From NCBI RefSeq assembly GCF_036013935.1, contig NZ_CP107902.1, positions 4,807,001 to 4,871,000 of the forward strand: a stretch of 64,000 nt of DNA. Reading direction: 5' to 3'. Position 1 is the first letter of the stretch. Every line of letters begins with the position of its first letter. The stretch comes from Streptomyces sp. NBC_00461. GTDB taxonomy: Bacteria; Actinomycetota; Actinomycetes; Streptomycetales; Streptomycetaceae. The notes under the pieces were generated by a model that worked only from the letters and a program-made list of their open reading frames with translations, was not told the DNA's origin and did no database searches. Both the position numbers and the translations under genes were made by a program. Positions 30,092 through 38,745 of the stretch are shown piece by piece.

Positions 30092-31063
30092 GTGGCTGCC
30101 AGCGACAAGGCTGAGACTCTGTGGATGGATGAAGAGAGCTCGTTGACGGACGCCGTCCACTCTGCCCTCCATGAGAACCGCCATCAGCCTGGAGGCCTCG
30201 CCGGCCGGCTTGAGCGAGCAGCTGCTACCCGTGGTCGACGTAGGCCACTGAACGTCAACAACATGACGCCGCTGCCACTGAGTGATGAGGACGTGCCACT
30301 CGTCACAGTGAGTGAACCCCAGGTCTCCATGGATGACCTGGTCCTGGGTGCGCAAACTGTCACTGCATTGAGGGAAGTCCTCAATGAACAGCGTAACGTC
30401 AGCCGCCTCGCCGCTTATGGGCTGCGCCCCAGGCGAAAACTGCTATTGGCGGGCCCTAGCGGAACTGGAAAGACTCGTACGGCCGAAGCTCTCGCTTACG
30501 CGCTCGGAATTCCGCTTGTAAGGGTTCGATTGTCTGCCGTGGTCTCTTCATACCTTGGACAGACGGCCCGTCACTTGGAGAGGATTCTCGAATTTTGTGA
30601 GAGTGGCCGATGGGTTGTAAGTTTCGATGAGATCGACATGTTTGCCGGTGAGCGTGAGGACTCCGATCACGGCGAGATGCGACGTGTCTCCACAGTCCTT
30701 CTTCAGCAGCTAGAAGAATACGCGGCCGATAATCTAGTTATCGCGACCACAAATCATGGCACTTCAATCGATACCGCCATGTGGAGACGATTCGATGAAG
30801 TGTTGGCTTATCGAAATCCAACCCAAGCGCAGATTTCTTCGCTCCTAGAGATGAAACTGCGCCGCTTTTCTTACAAGATAAACAGGGAACTGGTTTCGCG
30901 ATCGCTCTCTGGGATGAGTCATGCCGAAGTTGAAGCAGTTTGCCTAGACGCCATGCGTAAGTCTGTATTGGCTGGCGCCAAAAGCATCTCCACGGATGAC
31001 CTAGTGGAGAGCGCCGCTTCCCGGAAGAAAAGATACAAGGAGGCAGGGAAATCTCAGGGTTAA
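30092..31063 (+). CDS. AAA+ ATPase, IetA-like
   Basis: 323 residues; GTG start with GAGAGGAAC upstream. The AAA+ domain has Walker A LLLAGPSGTGKTRTAEAL (K127), Walker B RWVVSFDEIDMF (D179, E180), sensor 1 LVIATTNHG and the arginine-finger-like AMWRRFDEVL. The C-terminal lid is GMSHAEVEAVCLDAMRK. The gene ends 5 bp before a subtilisin-like protease. An AAA ATPase followed by an S8 protease is the layout of IetA/IetS, known as an anti-phage system and earlier as a plasmid stability pair. By that analogy the ATPase would control the protease. Confidence 0.82.
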   Translation: MAASDKAETLWMDEESSLTDAVHSALHENRHQPGGLAGRLERAAATRGRRRPLNVNNMTPLPLSDEDVPLVTVSEPQVSMDDLVLGAQTVTALREVLNEQRNVSRLAAYGLRPRRKLLLAGPSGTGKTRTAEALAYALGIPLVRVRLSAVVSSYLGQTARHLERILEFCESGRWVVSFDEIDMFAGEREDSDHGEMRRVSTVLLQQLEEYAADNLVIATTNHGTSIDTAMWRRFDEVLAYRNPTQAQISSLLEMKLRRFSYKINRELVSRSLSGMSHAEVEAVCLDAMRKSVLAGAKSISTDDLVESAASRKKRYKEAGKSQG

Positions 31064-31068
31064 TTCCG

Positions 31069-33525
31069 TTGCCGATCTTCGATTCTGCAGCTCTTCCGCA
31101 TATTGAAATTGACCGAACCGCAGTCGAACGTGCCAGGCGAAAAGTCCCTGGACGTGGTGGCGGTCGGCAGTTCGCTAAGCATAAAGAGCATGGCGATGAT
31201 ATCCATGGTGATCTCGACTTCGTATTCCAAGAGCTGGGGCAACGCACGCCGGCCTTGGGTATCGATCCCCGCCTCATTCTCGTCGTCGAGATTGGTGCTG
31301 AGACTGTTGGTCCTTCTGACGAGGCCGACTGGGGACGCGCAGGGCTGCGCGTAGTTGAAGCTCGGGAAGCCAGTCGTGTGATCGCCTTCAGCGATGACCC
31401 TCAAATGACAGAGTTTGTGCGCCGTCTGGATGTCTATTCAAAGGGTCCGCAGGGCGACAATAAGACGGCAACCTACGAGACCTTCTTCGATAACATAGCA
31501 AGCGTACGGCCGTATGGCCGCATCGACCGAATGGGGGTTGCGCTAGATTCTCGCCTCGGGGAAATTGGCGACTCTAGCAGCGATCGAATTACGGTTGACG
31601 TTGAAGTTTGGCACCCGGGAGACCAAGAAAAGGCTGATGCGTGGCTTAGTGCCCTCGATGAAGCGCTCACTGGTTTCGGCGTAGAGATTCACGATTCCTT
31701 TTCGAGTCTCGCTGCAGGTGTATCCCTGATGAGAGTGACGGCGACGGCTAGGCTCGTATCACAGCTTTTGAATGTCGACCTCATCGCTAAGATCGAGTTG
31801 TTGCCAGTCGAGGGTTCTGACCACTTGCGCCCGAGCAACGTGGATGCAGCACAAGTCTCGGACCTGCCTGTTCCCGCGGGTGACGCTCCGGTAGTCGGAC
31901 TCATTGATAGTGGTGTTCAAGCAGAGCACCCTCTTCTGCGTGGTTGCGTAGTGGATGCTACGGCTGTCGGAAGTGCATTTAACGATGGAATTGACAGGCA
32001 TGGCCACGGCACAAGTGTCGCTAGTATCTTGATTCGCGGATCCATTGAAACCCAACTCGCTTCTGGTGAGTGGGAAACTCCGCCATGCCGGATTCTCTCA
32101 GTGCGTGTCCTGGACTCGGATAATCGGATTCCGCAAAGTAGGCTTCCCCAATCTGAGATCACGAACGCTGTTGCCTATCTGGCTGCGCAAGGCGTCAAAG
32201 TGATTAACGTGAGCCTCGGTGACGAAGATGGAGTGATGGTCGGCGATCGGGCGCCTACGCTGGCCGCCGTCCTGGATAGCCTCGCTCAGAAGTTTGGCGT
32301 AGTTTTCGTCGTGCCAACGGGAAACGTTGCTCCGGCGGATTACTCTGGACCGTTTGATGAGCAGCTGAGGAACGACTACCCGTTGCGCCTGCTCGGGGAC
32401 TCTATAGGCGGCCTCATGGATCCAGCTCCCTCAGCCTTGTCACTTACCGTCGGGGGTACGGTGCCGGCTCTTCGGGCGCCGACCCTTGGACGAGTCCCTA
32501 TGGGTAAACCAGGGTGGCCGTCTCCCTTTTCACGTGTCGGCCCGGGTATCAACGGGGCAATCAAGCCTGAGGTAAGTGCTCCTGCCGGCACCTTGGGCCA
32601 GGAACTTGATAGCTATAATCCGGACGACGACGAAGCTTTCATGGTTGCAGTCGCTGATGGGCGGCGCGATAGGTCGACGGTCGTTTCCTATAACCGCGGG
32701 ACTAGCTTCGCGGCACCTCATGTCGCACGGGCGTGTGCCATGGTGCAGGATGCGTACCCCGACGCATCGGCTAACCTCATTCGGGCTTTGGTATTGCAAT
32801 CAGTGACAAGCGGGGAATCGCCGTTGAGCGGGATTCCAGGCATCACTGACGCTGTGAGGGAAAGTGAAAATCTCCGACTGACTGGCTATGGCTCGGTCTC
32901 GGAGGAGCGCAGCGTCCTGAGTGGTGACAGGGATACCGTTCTCTTTGCTGAGGAGAAGATACCGCTCGACTCCGTACACCTCTACACCATCCCTGTCCCG
33001 GATTCATTCTTTGTTGCAGGGCGGGTCGATCGGGGTATCACTGTCTCTTTGTGCTATGACCCTCCGGTTCGGGCTAGGCGTATGGACTATATGGGATCCC
33101 GGATGCAGTTCGAATTGCTTCGTGGGGTCAGTCCAGAGGCGACAGTGGACTTGCTGCTTGCCGAGGAGAAGGAAGCGAGGAGGGCTCGAAAGGATTTGCA
33201 GCAGAGCCTGCCCACCTTGTCGTCGCTTTCGACCAGGCAGCGAATTCAGATGAAGCCCAGTCGGACAGCTAGATCTGCAGGCGCCAATCAGGTCGGCAGA
33301 TTTGCCTGGAAGTCCGGCTTCACGCGGTTCAATGAAAACGCTTCAGAGTTCGTTTTGGCAATTCAAAACGTCAACCGATGGGATTCTCCTACGCGCAGGC
33401 AACCTTATGCTGTCGCTGTTCGGCTATGGGTCGGGGACAATCTCCCACCGGTCTATGCGGATCTCCGGACCAAGGTGCGAACCATGAAGGCTCAGGCTGC
33501 GGCGCGTGCGCAAGCGCGTGGTTGA
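31069..33525 (+). CDS. subtilisin-like (S8) protease, IetS-like
   Basis: 818 residues; TTG start 5 bp after the AAA gene. The N-terminal ~270 residues are a non-catalytic domain. The S8 core follows: D280 in VVGLIDSGVQ, H313 in RHGHGTSVAS, N419 in FVVPTGNVAP (oxyanion hole) and S546 in NRGTSFAAPHVA. A beta-rich C-terminal domain covers about 620-818. No signal peptide, so it acts in the cytoplasm, unlike most subtilases. The intact triad implies a functional protease needing tight control by its ATPase partner. AT-richer than its flanks. Confidence 0.83.
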   Translation: MPIFDSAALPHIEIDRTAVERARRKVPGRGGGRQFAKHKEHGDDIHGDLDFVFQELGQRTPALGIDPRLILVVEIGAETVGPSDEADWGRAGLRVVEAREASRVIAFSDDPQMTEFVRRLDVYSKGPQGDNKTATYETFFDNIASVRPYGRIDRMGVALDSRLGEIGDSSSDRITVDVEVWHPGDQEKADAWLSALDEALTGFGVEIHDSFSSLAAGVSLMRVTATARLVSQLLNVDLIAKIELLPVEGSDHLRPSNVDAAQVSDLPVPAGDAPVVGLIDSGVQAEHPLLRGCVVDATAVGSAFNDGIDRHGHGTSVASILIRGSIETQLASGEWETPPCRILSVRVLDSDNRIPQSRLPQSEITNAVAYLAAQGVKVINVSLGDEDGVMVGDRAPTLAAVLDSLAQKFGVVFVVPTGNVAPADYSGPFDEQLRNDYPLRLLGDSIGGLMDPAPSALSLTVGGTVPALRAPTLGRVPMGKPGWPSPFSRVGPGINGAIKPEVSAPAGTLGQELDSYNPDDDEAFMVAVADGRRDRSTVVSYNRGTSFAAPHVARACAMVQDAYPDASANLIRALVLQSVTSGESPLSGIPGITDAVRESENLRLTGYGSVSEERSVLSGDRDTVLFAEEKIPLDSVHLYTIPVPDSFFVAGRVDRGITVSLCYDPPVRARRMDYMGSRMQFELLRGVSPEATVDLLLAEEKEARRARKDLQQSLPTLSSLSTRQRIQMKPSRTARSAGANQVGRFAWKSGFTRFNENASEFVLAIQNVNRWDSPTRRQPYAVAVRLWVGDNLPPVYADLRTKVRTMKAQAAARAQARG

Positions 33526-33585
33526 CGACCGACCTCGTCGTGTGCCGTTTGATGGGCCGGAGACAGCCCCGTCGGTTTGGGAAGA

Positions 33586-33969
33586 CTAGTCGTCGAACGG
33601 CAGCAGCTCGTCAGGGTGGTCAGCAGCCGGATAGACGCCGCCGATGCACCCGTCCGTCAAAGCCTCGGGATGGCCTGGGTGCTTGGTCCACAACTCGTCG
33701 GGGAGATTGTCCCCGCACCATTTCTCGGCGGTGTCGCTGTTGGTGTCGTAGGTGTCAGTGGTGACACCTACGCTTGGATCAACAGCCAGGGATGGCAGGC
33801 CTTCGTCCCGGTGCTTGCTACCGAAACTTCTGCCATCGCGGTATGCCTCCCACGCAGGGCCTGAGTGTGTCCTGGGTGACGAGTCAGGCGTGCTGTCCGA
33901 TGCAGTGCAGGCGGTGAGTGCAAGTGAGGCCAAGAGGGCCGCTGATAAGGCACGCAGGGCGGATGTCAT
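33586..33969 (-). CDS. small lipoprotein
   Basis: 127 residues from the ATG at 33969. Lipoprotein signal ALRALSAALLASLALTACTA (lipobox LTAC), then a polar mature region with two Cys (EKWCGDNLPDELW and TDGCIGGVYPAADHP). It ends with an acidic DELLPFDD tail. Convergent with the protease gene. Its small size and two cysteines suggest a disulphide-bonded surface domain. Function unknown; it could relate to surface exclusion of other elements, which is speculative. Confidence 0.65.
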   Translation of the reverse strand: MTSALRALSAALLASLALTACTASDSTPDSSPRTHSGPAWEAYRDGRSFGSKHRDEGLPSLAVDPSVGVTTDTYDTNSDTAEKWCGDNLPDELWTKHPGHPEALTDGCIGGVYPAADHPDELLPFDD

Positions 33970-34063
33970 GCGCAGAGCATAGATCTTGTGGGATTTAGAG
34001 AGAGGCCGGATTCCGAGGCGCGGATTGACGTGCGGTCGGTGGAGCGACTTTGGGCGGGAGCTG

Positions 34064-34174
34064 CCATGGGGCGAGTGATCATGGCCCCGTAAGCTCATCG
34101 CGAGTCGGGCAGTCTCCTGAGCTGCCCGGTAAAGCACGACGTTGGGGCCATGATCTTCGAGGCTCGCCCCATGG
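34064..34174. repeat. nested inverted repeat (cruciform-like)
   Basis: The outer left arm (34064-34088: CCATGGGGCGAG then TGATCATGGCCCC) is mirrored at 34144-34174 (GGGGCCATGATC...CTCGCCCCATGG) with a 6-bp bulge. Inside lies a second stem, GGGCAG / CTGCCC (near 34107-34127). The surrounding 33970-34617 contains no gene I can support; 34240-34375 is low-complexity GC-rich sequence. Confidence 0.65.
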
Positions 34175-34617
34175 TGGCTGCCTAAAGTCGTGGAGCCGAC
34201 CGCCCCGGCCACGACGTGTTCTGACCTCATGCCGCCGGCCAACCCTCTCCAGGGCGCGCGTCGGCGCAGCCCGCGCGGAGCGGGCCGAAGGCAGGAGCGT
34301 CGCGCGGAGCAGAGCCGGGAGCGCGCCCGGCGGAGCGAAGCGCAGCCGTGGCTTGAACCAGTGGAGAAGGTTGTAACTCAGCCGGTCTATTGGGGCGTGT
34401 CATGTCTCGGTTAGTTGGTCTGCGGCTTCACCTGATGCTTGGCACCGCTTGCCTCGGCTTCGCCTCGCCCGTTGTGAACCACACGGTTGTGCTGGACGCC
34501 GTTGGTGAGCCGGCGCCCGCTCCCTACAACGTCAGAACGGAGGGGCGCTAGTCCGCATGCGGGGCGCCCGTGCCGCTCGTAGGCTGATGTTGCTCGGGGT
34601 TCTTGCGGAGGTCTGCC

Positions 34618-35532
34618 ATGCCCCGAACGATTTGGAGTGGTGCGATCAGCTTCGGTCTCGTGACCGTGCCGATCAACGTCCAGAGTGCCACCGAGGATCA
34701 TTCGATCCGCTTCCACCAGTACCACCTGGAGGACATGGGCCGGGTGCGGGTGAAGAAGGTGTGTGAGCTGGAGGACCGTGAGGTCGCTCAGTCGGAGATC
34801 GGCAAGGGCTACGAGTACGCCAAGGACCAGGTTGTCGCCATCAGCGACGCCGATCTGCGGGATCTCCCGCTGCCAACCGCGAAGGCCATCGAAATCGAAG
34901 CGTTCGTGCCGCTCGACAGCATCGACCCGATCCGGATCGGCGAGGGGTACTACCTGGCGCCTGATGGGCAGGTCGCGGCGAAGCCGTACAAGCTGCTGGT
35001 GCAGGCGTTGGGACGGTCGTCGAAGGTAGCCGTGGCGAAGTATGCGTGGTCGGGGCGGGAGCGGCTGGGCCTGCTGCGGGTGCAGGGTGACGTGATCGTG
35101 CTGCATGCGATGCGCTGGCCGGACGAGATCCGCGACCCTGCCGAGCTACTGCCACCGCCAACTGAGGTGTCGGACGGGGAGATCGAGGGCGCGCTTGCAC
35201 TGATGGAGTCGATGACCCGCGACGATCTGAAGGGGCCGGAGTTCGAAGACGCCTACACCGACGCCATGGCAAAGATCATTGAAGCGAAGCGGGAACACCG
35301 CGAGCTACCGGATGCCCCGGAACCTCAGGAGACGGGCAAGGTGCTCGACCTCATGGCGGCCCTCAACGAGTCCGTCCAGCAGGCCAAGGCTTCCCGCGGC
35401 GAGGACGCCGACGTGCACGAGCTGCCGAAGAAGAAGACCGCTGCCAAGAAGCAGCCGGCGAAGAAGGCAGCGACAAAGACCACGAAGAAGGCTGCCGCGA
35501 AGAAGACGGCACGGCGACCACGCAGTGCCTAA
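34618..35532 (+). CDS. ku: Ku-like DNA end-binding protein
   Basis: 304 residues beginning MPRTIWSGAISFGLVTVPIN, the signature start of bacterial Ku. The Ku core continues through KGYEYAKDQVVAISDADLRD and YYLAPDGQVAAKPYKLL to about residue 255. A Lys/Ala-rich C-terminal tail (KKKTAAKKQPAKKAATKTTK) is typical of actinobacterial Ku and binds DNA. Ku homodimers bind double-strand ends and recruit LigD for end joining. No ligD is nearby, so it must act with host ligases. On a mobile element it may protect or circularise the element's DNA. Confidence 0.9.
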   Translation: MPRTIWSGAISFGLVTVPINVQSATEDHSIRFHQYHLEDMGRVRVKKVCELEDREVAQSEIGKGYEYAKDQVVAISDADLRDLPLPTAKAIEIEAFVPLDSIDPIRIGEGYYLAPDGQVAAKPYKLLVQALGRSSKVAVAKYAWSGRERLGLLRVQGDVIVLHAMRWPDEIRDPAELLPPPTEVSDGEIEGALALMESMTRDDLKGPEFEDAYTDAMAKIIEAKREHRELPDAPEPQETGKVLDLMAALNESVQQAKASRGEDADVHELPKKKTAAKKQPAKKAATKTTKKAAAKKTARRPRSA

Positions 35533-35867
35533 TCCAACATCCCCAGGGCAGTGTCTGGCTGGCACTGCCGACAGGCCTTGACTCCGTCGGCGAGCGCCCC
35601 CCGCGCCTGGTCCCGGCTGATGGCCCGGCTGCGCTTGCCCGCCATCCAACAGTCCCCCACGTGTACGAACACAGGCGGAGCGTGCCGGTTGAGCCCCACT
35701 TCGAGCAGCCACTCCGGCGCCGGCGGGCGGGCTCGGACGCCGCGCTGTCGCTCGGCTTCGTGCCGCTCTTCGTCGGCGATCCACCGGCGGGTGCGGGCAA
35801 GGTCACGCTCCTGCACGCGCTCCAGGAAACGGAGCAGCGCGAGTCTCGACGGAGCCGGATCGTTCAC
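35529..35867 (-). CDS. DUF6233-type hypothetical protein
   Basis: 112 residues, convergent with Ku (4-bp overlap). The N-terminal Arg/Glu-rich helix (ALLRFLERVQERDLARTRRW), PPAPEWLLEVGLN and the tail ACRQCQPDTALGMLD match the Streptomyces DUF6233 family. The family is small, cytosolic and common in accessory regions and elements. The CRQC pair and GDCW could bind metal. Function unknown. Confidence 0.72.
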   Translation of the reverse strand: MNDPAPSRLALLRFLERVQERDLARTRRWIADEERHEAERQRGVRARPPAPEWLLEVGLNRHAPPVFVHVGDCWMAGKRSRAISRDQARGALADGVKACRQCQPDTALGMLD

Positions 35868-35917
35868 ATGTTCGATTCTAGGCGGTAGGCTTCCGCCTGC
35901 ACATCGGGGGAGGCCAC

Positions 35918-36304
35918 GTGCGAGACCGGATAGACCTGGGCGAGCTGCTGCGTCAGCAGCATGTCGACCTCTCCGCGCTGGAACCGGCGCCCGCCAAGCC
36001 GACCAGCAGTGAGAAGGTGCGCCGCATTCAGCGCATGCCGCCCTGGCCGTGTTCTGTGTGCGGCGAGATGAGCCCCACAGTTCGCGTGTACGACAGCCCC
36101 GAGCACGGGCCGCGCTGGGTGGACCTGTGCCGGGATCACGGCATTACCACAATGCCGCCCTGGCGCGGGCCGTCCACCGTGGAGGGGATCATCGCGGACC
36201 TGCGGGAGGTGGCCGACAAGCTGGGACTGACGCTACGGCTCGTCAGGCCCGAGAAGTTCGAAGAAAAAGGCCGCCGGGCGAGGAAACGTCGTGGACGATC
36301 CTGA
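35918..36304 (+). CDS. hypothetical protein with Cys motif
   Basis: 128 residues; GTG start 50 bp from the DUF6233 start (divergent). The central part has a zinc-ribbon-like pair (WPCSVCGEM) and a later CRDHG, giving C-x2-C...C-x2-H. A basic Arg/Lys-rich tail (EEKGRRARKRRGRS) suggests nucleic-acid contact. The next ORF starts inside its 3' end. Not recognised. Confidence 0.55.
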   Translation: MRDRIDLGELLRQQHVDLSALEPAPAKPTSSEKVRRIQRMPPWPCSVCGEMSPTVRVYDSPEHGPRWVDLCRDHGITTMPPWRGPSTVEGIIADLREVADKLGLTLRLVRPEKFEEKGRRARKRRGRS

Positions 36305-36491
36305 ACGCTTCCACCTCACCCTGACCGCCGTAGGGCGCCCCGTGGCGCACGGCTGGTGGTCGGACGAGACGATCGCGCGAGGAAGGTTCGTATCGTGGGT
36401 GGGCAAGTACGGCGCCATTCCCGGCTCGCGCCTCACGCTGGTCGACGAGGCCGAAGCTCGCACTCTGGCCGTCTGGCCGGACCAGGAGTAG
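36291..36491 (+). CDS. small hypothetical protein (66 aa)
   Basis: GTG start overlapping the previous gene by 14 bp in another frame, so coupled translation is likely. The product (MDDPERFHLTLTAVGRPVAH, then GWWSDETIARGRFVSWVGKY) looks like a single small beta-rich domain, a type often found in actinobacterial elements. No catalytic motif. Confidence 0.55.
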   Translation: MDDPERFHLTLTAVGRPVAHGWWSDETIARGRFVSWVGKYGAIPGSRLTLVDEAEARTLAVWPDQE

Positions 36492-36497
36492 CCCCCG

Positions 36498-36737
36498 TCA
36501 GCCCTCAGGCTCTGGGTGCCGTACGACCCGCTTCACCGCCTGCTCCACCTCGTGCCGCGAGATGGATACGTCGTCGCGTGCGGCGTACTCCGTCACCGCG
36601 GCCTGGAAGACGGCCGCTGCCTCACGCCATGCCTTCCACTGAGCGTCGTACACCTCGCCGTCGAGAGCGGTGAGCTTCTCGCGCTCCTCTTCGGCGGAAC
36701 GTTCCAGCTTGATCAATTCGTCGGGGATGTCTGCCAC
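36498..36737 (-). CDS. small hypothetical helical protein (79 aa)
   Basis: Acidic, helix-rich: IPDELIKLERSAEEEREKLT, then WKAWREAAAVFQAAVTEYAA. It resembles a short coiled-coil protein found in streptomycete accessory regions. Convergent with the 66-residue ORF, leaving 6 bp. Could be co-transcribed from further right. Function unknown. Confidence 0.6.
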   Translation of the reverse strand: MADIPDELIKLERSAEEEREKLTALDGEVYDAQWKAWREAAAVFQAAVTEYAARDDVSISRHEVEQAVKRVVRHPEPEG

Positions 36738-36814
36738 GACCAGGAATCTTAAGGGGTCGTGACGGAGCCCCCGCCGACTCGGCAGGGGCTCGCTGTCCTG
36801 AGCGCATGCCTAAC

Positions 36815-37756
36815 TCATTGCCGCTTGCGGGGCCCCATCTGCTCCGGCGTCGCCACGCAGCGGAACCCGGTGTCATCGTCGTGCATCGTGTCGTTGGCGT
36901 CGTTGGGGCTGGCCGGGACCCCTCGGAACAGAGGACTCGTGAAGGCGCTACCGCGGAGTTCATAGCGACCGGGCGTCGTCGAGGTCGCGAGCCATTCCCA
37001 CACGTTGCCCACCATGTCGTAGACCCCGTAAGGCGAAACGCCGCTGTGGTAGCGAGAGACGGACGTCGTACGCTCCACGCCGGTCTCTCGGACGTTGCAC
37101 TTCGCAGCAGTCTTCTGGTCCCCCCAAGGGAAGGTGCGGCCGGAGGTACCGCGCGCTGCCTTCTCCCACTGTTCGACTGACGGCAGCGACTTCCCTGCCC
37201 ATGTCGCGTACGCGTTCGCGTCACGCCAAGTCACGTGCACAACGGGGTGGTCGTACAGCTCGCGCGGACAGCGGCCGTTCTCCCAGTGCTCAGGCGCGGG
37301 GTGCCGAGTCGCCGCACAGAACCGTGCATAGTCGGCGTTGGTCGTCGGGAACGTGTCTATGTGGAATTCGTCCACCCACACGGGGTCGTCGTCCTCGCCC
37401 GACAGGAAGATTCCTTCCGGGACGTGCGCCATGAGCTTTCCGTCGCCGGGGTACTTCACGTACTCGCCGCTGCTCGTCTGGTCGCCGTCGGGCTCGATGA
37501 TTGCATGGACGGGGACGTCATCCACCGCCAAGATGCCGACGAAGCGGCCTTGAGCGTCTTTGTCAGCCTTGGCGAGCAACGTGTCCAAGGCGGCTTGGTT
37601 CACCATGCGGAGGGAAGCATCTTCACCGTCCGCCTCCCACCGGGAGACGATGCGATCGGATACCCCGAGCTTCTCGGCAAACTCCATAAGGCTCATGCGT
37701 ACGGCTTCACGCAGCGCCTTGACTTCACGTCCGGTCCATTTCGTAACGAGTGGCAT
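36815..37756 (-). CDS. HTH (XRE) - SUMF1-like fusion protein
   Basis: 313 residues. The N-terminal ~60 residues are an XRE-like HTH (VKALREAVRMSLMEFAEKLG, then DRIVSRWEADGE). After a linker comes a SUMF1/FGE-sulfatase C-lectin-like domain: VWVDEFHIDTFPTTNADYAR, HVTWRDANAYATWAGKSLP, WEKAARG, FPWGD and GVYDMVGNVWEW. The two FGE catalytic cysteines expected after the RG-S motif are absent (RGSAFTSPLFRGV). It is therefore not a formylglycine-generating enzyme; it may be an EgtB/PvdO-like or ligand-binding regulator. It may form a unit with the aminotransferase 50 bp upstream. Confidence 0.78.
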   Translation of the reverse strand: MPLVTKWTGREVKALREAVRMSLMEFAEKLGVSDRIVSRWEADGEDASLRMVNQAALDTLLAKADKDAQGRFVGILAVDDVPVHAIIEPDGDQTSSGEYVKYPGDGKLMAHVPEGIFLSGEDDDPVWVDEFHIDTFPTTNADYARFCAATRHPAPEHWENGRCPRELYDHPVVHVTWRDANAYATWAGKSLPSVEQWEKAARGTSGRTFPWGDQKTAAKCNVRETGVERTTSVSRYHSGVSPYGVYDMVGNVWEWLATSTTPGRYELRGSAFTSPLFRGVPASPNDANDTMHDDDTGFRCVATPEQMGPRKRQ

Positions 37757-37806
37757 GGGCTACCTCTGTCGTGAGCCGCCGCCCTGGTGAGGGCGGCGGC
37801 ACGCGT

Positions 37807-38592
37807 CTACAGCTGCTCGCCGGGGATATCGGCGTAGGCGTCACGCAGCGCTGCGAGCACGGGGTGGTCCTGCGGGAACTGCACATCATCGAGCGCGCTG
37901 ACGGAGCGCACGCCGATCGTCGTGTTCGTCGCGAATGCGGCTGCCATGTTCGGGACGTCTGCCAGCCGCACTGGAGCGGTGATCTGCTTCGAGGCGTCGA
38001 GGCTCTGGAGCAACAGCATCGTCGTGCCAGGGAGTACGGGGGCGTCCGGCCAGATGACCGTGCCGTCCTTGTCGACGAAGCCAAGGTTCCAAGTGCCGCC
38101 CTCGGAAATTCGGCCGTCCGGCTCGATGAACACGGCATCGTCGAATCCAGCGAGTTGGGCATCACGACGAAGCCGGAGTTGCGGGTGAAGTCCGATGTGC
38201 TTCACCTTCGCATTGTCGCGAGTGAAGGTGAAGGTCTTGGCCGTGAGGGGTGGCGGCGACAGGGCGCCGGCGGGCCGCAGGTTCACCAGGATGTGGGGGT
38301 TTTTGGCGTCGCTGGGGCGCCCCATGTCGAGCGCGGGGTCGAACACGGTGACGCGGAGGCCTGCGATCCCTTTGACGCCGTCGGCAGCCTTGCGGATGTA
38401 GTTCAGCGTCCGCTCACGGTCCAGCTCGACGCCGAAAACGATGCGACAGTCCCGCACCAAGCGTTCCAGGTGGAGCGAGAGGCCCCGGATGGTGCCGTCC
38501 TCCATCCGCATGGACGTGAAGTGCCCGTAGTTCGTGAGAGCAAGGCTCTGGAGGTCTTCGAGGGTGGCGGGTTTCCCGTTGAGTTCGGCCAT
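37807..38592 (-). CDS. class IV aminotransferase-like protein
   Basis: 261 residues from the ATG at 38592. It shows the fold-type IV PLP pattern: LHLERLVRDCRIVFG in the N domain, a KHIGLHPQLRLRRDA-type lysine region, GFDDAVFIEPDGRISEGGTW-N and LPGTTMLLL. The family includes branched-chain and D-amino-acid aminotransferases and aminodeoxychorismate lyase; the substrate cannot be told. It lies between the HTH-SUMF1 gene and a GntR regulator, all on the minus strand, and may be metabolic cargo controlled by one of them. Confidence 0.8.
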   Translation of the reverse strand: MAELNGKPATLEDLQSLALTNYGHFTSMRMEDGTIRGLSLHLERLVRDCRIVFGVELDRERTLNYIRKAADGVKGIAGLRVTVFDPALDMGRPSDAKNPHILVNLRPAGALSPPPLTAKTFTFTRDNAKVKHIGLHPQLRLRRDAQLAGFDDAVFIEPDGRISEGGTWNLGFVDKDGTVIWPDAPVLPGTTMLLLQSLDASKQITAPVRLADVPNMAAAFATNTTIGVRSVSALDDVQFPQDHPVLAALRDAYADIPGEQL

Positions 38593-38745
38593 AGAGCCAG
38601 TCTTGCAGCCCCTCAAGGCCCGCCAACACCCTGGCAAACAGCCAAAGTTCGGATTAGTTCGGTGCTGGGGCGGCGGGAGTACGTACTCACGGCTCGCTCG
38701 CCGGGACACGCTAAGTACATGACGACGAGCACACCGCGGGAGACG

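Noticed and set aside
36815..37756. Formylglycine-generating enzyme
   Set aside because: The two catalytic cysteines expected after the RG-S motif are absent, and an HTH is fused at the N-terminus.
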